From: Heterotrichella gracilis
Taxonomy: Eukaryota > Sar > Xanthophyceae > Tribonematales > Xanthonemataceae
Length of the DNA: 36,619 bases
Direction: 5' to 3'
NCBI GenBank assembly: GCA_032358255.1
Contig: JAULBX010027496.1
Span: 1-36,619, forward strand
Of the stretch, positions 33,430 to 36,619 are shown piece by piece. The stretch's first letter is position 1; each line of letters starts with the position of its first letter. Under the pieces are notes generated by a model that saw nothing but the letters and a program-made list of their open reading frames with translations, made no database searches and was not told the DNA's origin. A program made the translations under genes and the position numbers.

Positions 33430-33870
33430 TTAGAGTAGTTTTTTAATACCGCGTTTAACGGATCCGGAATTTTTGAAACAGGTCAAGATTTCAGAAAATA
33501 GCTCCGGTAACATCTGACCCCATCGCACATAATCAGTGCCTTCAATGACATATAACTCTTTCATTAAATTCTGATCATAGGTATCCAATTCATGTCCATA
33601 CAAATGAGTCTTAAATGGAAAGGTTTTGCCATCGGATGTAACTATGCTAGCAGCGGGAATAACAAAACAGTTTAGGTTAACATCTGGTAGCTCTATGCAA
33701 CCGGTTTTTTCTTCATGCGAGGAAGGTATACTGTCTTTACGTGTAGGCAAGGAGGCTAAAATACTATGAGTACCTGTAACTTTTAAAATAAGGCAATATT
33801 TTTCTTTAGCGGTGTTGCCGTTCTTGAAATAAAAAGGATCAAAATAAATGATTTCGCCTTCGGTAAACAT
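33430..33870 (-). CDS. Putative toxin of a Panacea module, PemK/MazF-like pattern
   Basis: A 146-residue protein starting MFTEGEIIYFDPFYF, then KEKYCLILKVTG and SILASLPTRKD, which looks like the strand pattern of PemK/MazF-type SH3-like barrels; the later part is unrelated to anything I recognise. It starts 5 bp after the Panacea-domain gene on the same strand. Toxin assignment rests mainly on that pairing. MazF/PemK proteins cut RNA; whether this one does is not known. Confidence 0.5.
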   Translation of the reverse strand: MFTEGEIIYFDPFYFKNGNTAKEKYCLILKVTGTHSILASLPTRKDSIPSSHEEKTGCIELPDVNLNCFVIPAASIVTSDGKTFPFKTHLYGHELDTYDQNLMKELYVIEGTDYVRWGQMLPELFSEILTCFKNSGSVKRGIKKLL

Positions 33871-33875
33871 AAGGC

Positions 33876-34451
33876 TTAGTTTATGAGCTGGTATTGCTCA
33901 AATAATTGTTTTTTCTTTTCATCGTGAGCCACCAACACGCTTAAATCTACCAAGTACTCGGTGTTATTTATCAACTCTTTCTCCAGGAGATCTATTACCC
34001 CATATTGCTGAGCTGCGATATGCCAAGGTGAGTTTTTACGATGGGTATAAGCAACCAGTTCTTTAGAGGATTTGTTACCGAATTGTTCTATGACAAGATC
34101 CATTATGGCCATATCATTATCTGAAAATTCATCATCATTAAATGCAGAGTCAGAAACGATGATACTTTGATTTTCTATTCCCTCGCGCCTAATGTAATTC
34201 TTTAATAAGCTGGGCTCGCTCGAAAGGTCTATAAATAATTCCTCAGAAACAGGACCGAATTTCCAAACTTTGTATTTAAGATTCAGCAATGGAATGCCAC
34301 TCTTTTTTATACTCACTTCATCTAAAATATAAAGTAGTTTAAGTAATTTGGTTTTGCTGAGCAAAGGGACTTTAGCTGCTAAATAATTAGCTGCATTGCC
34401 TATTTTTTTTAATTGATTGGAAGTATATTGAATATATGGTAAGTTAACCAT
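33876..34451 (-). CDS. Panacea-domain (DUF4065/SocA-like) antitoxin
   Basis: A 191-residue protein. The N-terminal two thirds has the Panacea pattern (ANYLAAKVPLLSKTKLLKLL, VWKFGPVSEELFIDL, then ELVAYTHRKNSPW near 135). Panacea antitoxins neutralise several unrelated toxin types. It is the first gene of the pair. The -7 box TAATTTTG (34463-34456) is 4 nt before the ATG, so the transcript is probably leaderless. Confidence 0.8.
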   Translation of the reverse strand: MVNLPYIQYTSNQLKKIGNAANYLAAKVPLLSKTKLLKLLYILDEVSIKKSGIPLLNLKYKVWKFGPVSEELFIDLSSEPSLLKNYIRREGIENQSIIVSDSAFNDDEFSDNDMAIMDLVIEQFGNKSSKELVAYTHRKNSPWHIAAQQYGVIDLLEKELINNTEYLVDLSVLVAHDEKKKQLFEQYQLIN

Positions 34452-34548
34452 AAATCAAAATTACGGATTTAAATTACAAGACTTGCTATGTTTTGTAGTA
34501 TTTAACAGACTTTTTTAAGAGAAGCAAGTTAAAGTTTAAAACCACCCT

Positions 34549-34723
34549 CCGCTCCGCAAGTTCCGATTACTATCGGAATTATTCCTGCGGAATAAACCAA
34601 TCTTTATGGATTTTTAATCCATTCATATAAACCTTTACTAAAAACAAATACGGATTGCAAATCCCTCGAATAATAGTCTTGGCGCAGGATTGCATTCCGA
34701 TAGCTATCGGAACCTGCGCAGCA
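34549..34723 (+). repeat. Multi-hairpin element, copy H with nested palindrome
   Basis: Hairpin 1 carries the mini-palindrome TTCCGAT-TAC-TATCGGAA inside its loop (CCGCAAG...ATTCCTGCGG). Hairpins 2 and 3 are close to consensus, and hairpin 4 encloses ATTCCGATAGCTATCGGAAC. Confidence 0.88.
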
Positions 34724-34779
34724 GAAGGTCTCAAAGGTTTCATGCAATCTAAAATTCTTACCAAATCATTTTTAAATAA

Positions 34780-34863
34780 TTCATTATCAATGAAATATAT
34801 TATATATTTGCAAGAATTTTAAATTAAAATTCTTGCAATATTAGCGATAATTTAATATCTTTG
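34780..34863 (+). promoter_or_regulatory. AbiE promoter with two inverted repeats
   Basis: TTGCAAGAATTTTAA-A-TTAAAATTCTTGCAA (34808-34838) has perfect 15-bp arms. A second, weaker site TTCATT-ATC-AATGAA lies at 34780-34794. The right arm of the large palindrome contains the -33 TTG (34833-34835), followed after 20 bases by the -7 box TATCTTTG (34856-34863). AbiEi antitoxins are known to repress their own operon through upstream inverted repeats, so this is the likely operator. Confidence 0.7.
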
Positions 34864-34881
34864 CATAAGAGGAATAGAAAC

Positions 34882-35478
34882 ATGACAACTTTGAAGGCGC
34901 TTAAAAAGCATTTAAAAAAAGGAAGGGTTTATCGAAGGAATGAATTATCTGAATGGTCTAAATCCGTTGATAGACATCTGGAAGAATTGCAGAAAGAAGG
35001 AGTTTTAGAAAAACTCTCTCAAGGATTGTATTACGTTCCTCAGACTTCCGTTTTTGGAAAGGTGCCACCGGATGAAGTTGTTTTGGTGCGCAGCTTTTTA
35101 AAAGATGATCGGTTTCTTCTGGTCTCACCGAATTTTTATAATAGCCTTGGTCTTGGTACAACTCAGCTTTACAATAAAAAAGTAGTTTATAATCATAAAC
35201 GACATGGCAAGTTTAAATTAGGAAACAGAGATTTTGAATTTCAGTTGAAACATCATTTTCCGGCAAAAATGACAGAAGAGTTTTTGTTAGTGGATCTAGC
35301 AAATAATATAGATAACTTAGCCGAAGATCGTGATCAGGTAATGAATAAACTACTTTTGAAAGCATCTCAAATGCCTTCTAAAAAACTGAATCAAGTTGTT
35401 ATGGCATATGGAAGTGCTAAGACTAAAAAAATGTTTAAACCACTTATGAGCAATACCAGCGCACTTGCCAATGCCTGA
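34882..35478 (+). CDS. AbiEi-like antitoxin (DUF6088 type)
   Basis: A 198-residue protein with an N-terminal winged-helix region (about 1-55, with GRVYRRNELSEWSKSVDRHL and GVLEKLSQGLYYVP) and a C-terminal domain of the AbiEi type. It is the antitoxin and probable repressor of the abiE pair. The frame extends to a TTG at 34861 that is part of the -7 box, so the ATG at 34882 is used; AAGAGGA lies 8-14 nt before it. Overlaps the next gene by 8 bp. Confidence 0.82.
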   Translation: MTTLKALKKHLKKGRVYRRNELSEWSKSVDRHLEELQKEGVLEKLSQGLYYVPQTSVFGKVPPDEVVLVRSFLKDDRFLLVSPNFYNSLGLGTTQLYNKKVVYNHKRHGKFKLGNRDFEFQLKHHFPAKMTEEFLLVDLANNIDNLAEDRDQVMNKLLLKASQMPSKKLNQVVMAYGSAKTKKMFKPLMSNTSALANA

Positions 35479-36421
35479 CTTTTTACACGATCATAAACAG
35501 TTTGCTTCTTTGATGACTATTCTTGCAAACGACAAGAATATTGAACCCGGATTAGTTGAAAAGGATTATTGGATCATGCATGTTTTGTATGGATTAAAAA
35601 AACAAGGTTTTCAATTTGAGTTAAAAGGTGGAACTTCTTTATCTAAAGGATACAAACTAATTCATCGATTTTCAGAAGATATTGATATCCATATTAAGCC
35701 GCCGAAAAAATTTTCCATCAATGAAAATCCAAAGAATACAAATAAAAATAATGCAACGAAACGAAAAGCTTTCTATGACTGGCTTGCAACTGAAATAAAA
35801 ATACCCGGTATAACTTCCATAGAAAGAGATACAGCTTTTGATGAAGAAACCACTTATCGTAGTGGAGGTATTCGATTGCATTACGAAAATAAGGTTGATA
35901 AAGTTGGAGCGATGAAAGAAGGTATTCTTTTGGAAGCCGGATTTGATAATGTTACTCCAAACAAACAGATCACCATGAGTTCTTGGGCGTATGATAGAGC
36001 AATCGAATCTAAAGTTGAAATTGTTGACAATAGAGCACTAACTATTTCATGTTACCATCCCGGTTATACATTAGTAGAAAAATTACAAACGATCGCCACT
36101 AAATTCCGCAACGAACAAAGTAATGGAAACAAAGGACTTAACTTTATGCGTCAATACTATGATGTGTATTGCCTCTTAGACTCGAAAGAGGTCTTAGAAT
36201 TCATCGGTACAGCAGAATACTTAAAGCATAAAGAAAAGAGATTTCCCAAAATAGATCATGAAATTCCAATTCATAAAAACGAGGCTTTCTTATTATCCTC
36301 GCCAAAAATACGGGCCGATTACACGAAAAGATATCATTCAACATCCGCTTTATATTATCAGGGACAGCCTCCTTTTGAGGAATTAATTAAACGAATAGCG
36401 AAGCATATTAAAAAAATGTAA
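35471..36421 (+). CDS. AbiEii-like nucleotidyltransferase toxin (DUF1814)
   Basis: A 316-residue protein with nucleotidyltransferase motifs GGTSLSKGYK (GGTS at 53-56) followed by EDIDIHI (D70 and D72 as metal ligands), and a C-terminal FMRQYYDVYCLLD block typical of the family. AbiEii proteins act on tRNA or nucleotides and give abortive phage defence with AbiEi. The ATG at 35471 is preferred to a TTG at 35465. The motifs visible are intact. Confidence 0.82.
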   Translation: MPDFLHDHKQFASLMTILANDKNIEPGLVEKDYWIMHVLYGLKKQGFQFELKGGTSLSKGYKLIHRFSEDIDIHIKPPKKFSINENPKNTNKNNATKRKAFYDWLATEIKIPGITSIERDTAFDEETTYRSGGIRLHYENKVDKVGAMKEGILLEAGFDNVTPNKQITMSSWAYDRAIESKVEIVDNRALTISCYHPGYTLVEKLQTIATKFRNEQSNGNKGLNFMRQYYDVYCLLDSKEVLEFIGTAEYLKHKEKRFPKIDHEIPIHKNEAFLLSSPKIRADYTKRYHSTSALYYQGQPPFEELIKRIAKHIKKM

Positions 36422-36447
36422 GCACAGTTTTATTTCCTATGCACTAA

Positions 36448-36517
36448 CCGCTCCGCAGGATTTATAATCCTGCGGAATAAACCAATCTTTATGGATTTTT
36501 AATCCATTCATTTTTTT
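36448..36517 (+). repeat. Multi-hairpin element, copy I (right half missing)
   Basis: Head and hairpins 1 and 2 match consensus up to TTAATCCATTCATTT, then the sequence changes. It starts 26 bp after the AbiEii stop. Confidence 0.85.
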
Positions 36518-36619
36518 GCAGATAAATTCTCAATTTCTCTCCTGTTCTTTTGCTTGATCAAAAGAACCAAACCCCGTATAGCTATCGGGGCAAGGCTTAC
36601 GAGAAATTACTTGAGATGC
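36518..36619. repeat. Hairpin repeats at the window end
   Basis: GTTCTTTTG-CTTGAT-CAAAAGAAC is a perfect 9-bp hairpin (about 36544-36567). The mini-palindrome CCCCGTATAGCTATCGGGG (36574-36592) follows, then 28 bp (36592-36619) identical to the inverse of 27514-27541. The element runs past the window edge. No gene is seen. Confidence 0.7.

Noticed and set aside
34579..34764. Minus-strand ORF of 61 aa
   Set aside because: Made almost entirely of element H; no independent coding features.
21866..36517. The same-strand elements as integron attC sites
   Set aside because: No GTTRRRY / RYYYAAC core pairs at element ends and no integrase gene in the window; element structure is four hairpins, not the folded attC shape.
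21866..36517. CRISPR array
   Set aside because: Spacing between copies is hundreds to thousands of bases and filled with genes, and the units are far longer than CRISPR repeats.

Overview
The window reads as chromosomal DNA of a Bacteroidota bacterium. The signs are two secreted proteins with C-terminal type IX secretion (Por-type) sorting domains, -7 promoter boxes of the form TAnnTTTG, an AT-rich background, and several Bacteroidota-typical families (a DUF6427-like membrane protein, a Panacea antitoxin, a fragment of a grasp-with-spasm ATP-grasp enzyme). I see no rRNA, tRNA, CRISPR array or complete transposase.

Left part (about 0.5-20.9 kb), mostly housekeeping or envelope genes: an O-antigen ligase-like polymerase; an M23 peptidase; a complete TetR / TolC / membrane-fusion / RND efflux operon ending in a terminator; an alkyltransferase-like DNA-repair protein divergent from gltX; a T9SS cargo protein; a DUF6427-like membrane protein divergent from a small membrane protein; a YbdL-type aminotransferase downstream of a zeta-toxin-like ATPase and its small basic partner; a polytopic membrane protein; and a two-gene unit ending in a CoiA-like nuclease. 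The gaps hold hairpin repeats built from short words at 9-10 nt spacing.

Right part (about 20.9-36.6 kb), an accessory region organised as a cassette array. Nine copies of a roughly 165-bp, four-hairpin element, all in the same orientation, lie between small gene modules. From left to right the modules are: a KilA-N gene whose 5' end is cut off at element A; a GNAT-fold protein plus HTH protein; a YdcF / lipoprotein pair with a beta-helix T9SS protein; PAP2 plus glycosyltransferase; a second GNAT-fold protein plus a 52-aa protein; a grasp-with-spasm fragment cut off at element E with a DUF6624-like protein; a second DUF6624-like protein; a Panacea toxin-antitoxin pair; and an AbiE toxin-antitoxin pair. 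With the zeta-like pair this makes up to five toxin-antitoxin-type modules. Module contents and truncations at element edges suggest the elements mark recombination junctions.

Regulatory signals stand out. Seven genes have a TAnnTTTG/A box only 3-6 nt before the start codon, which predicts leaderless mRNAs. The first GNAT/HTH module has two tandem 20-bp operators, and the AbiE pair has a 31-bp palindrome over its -33 region.
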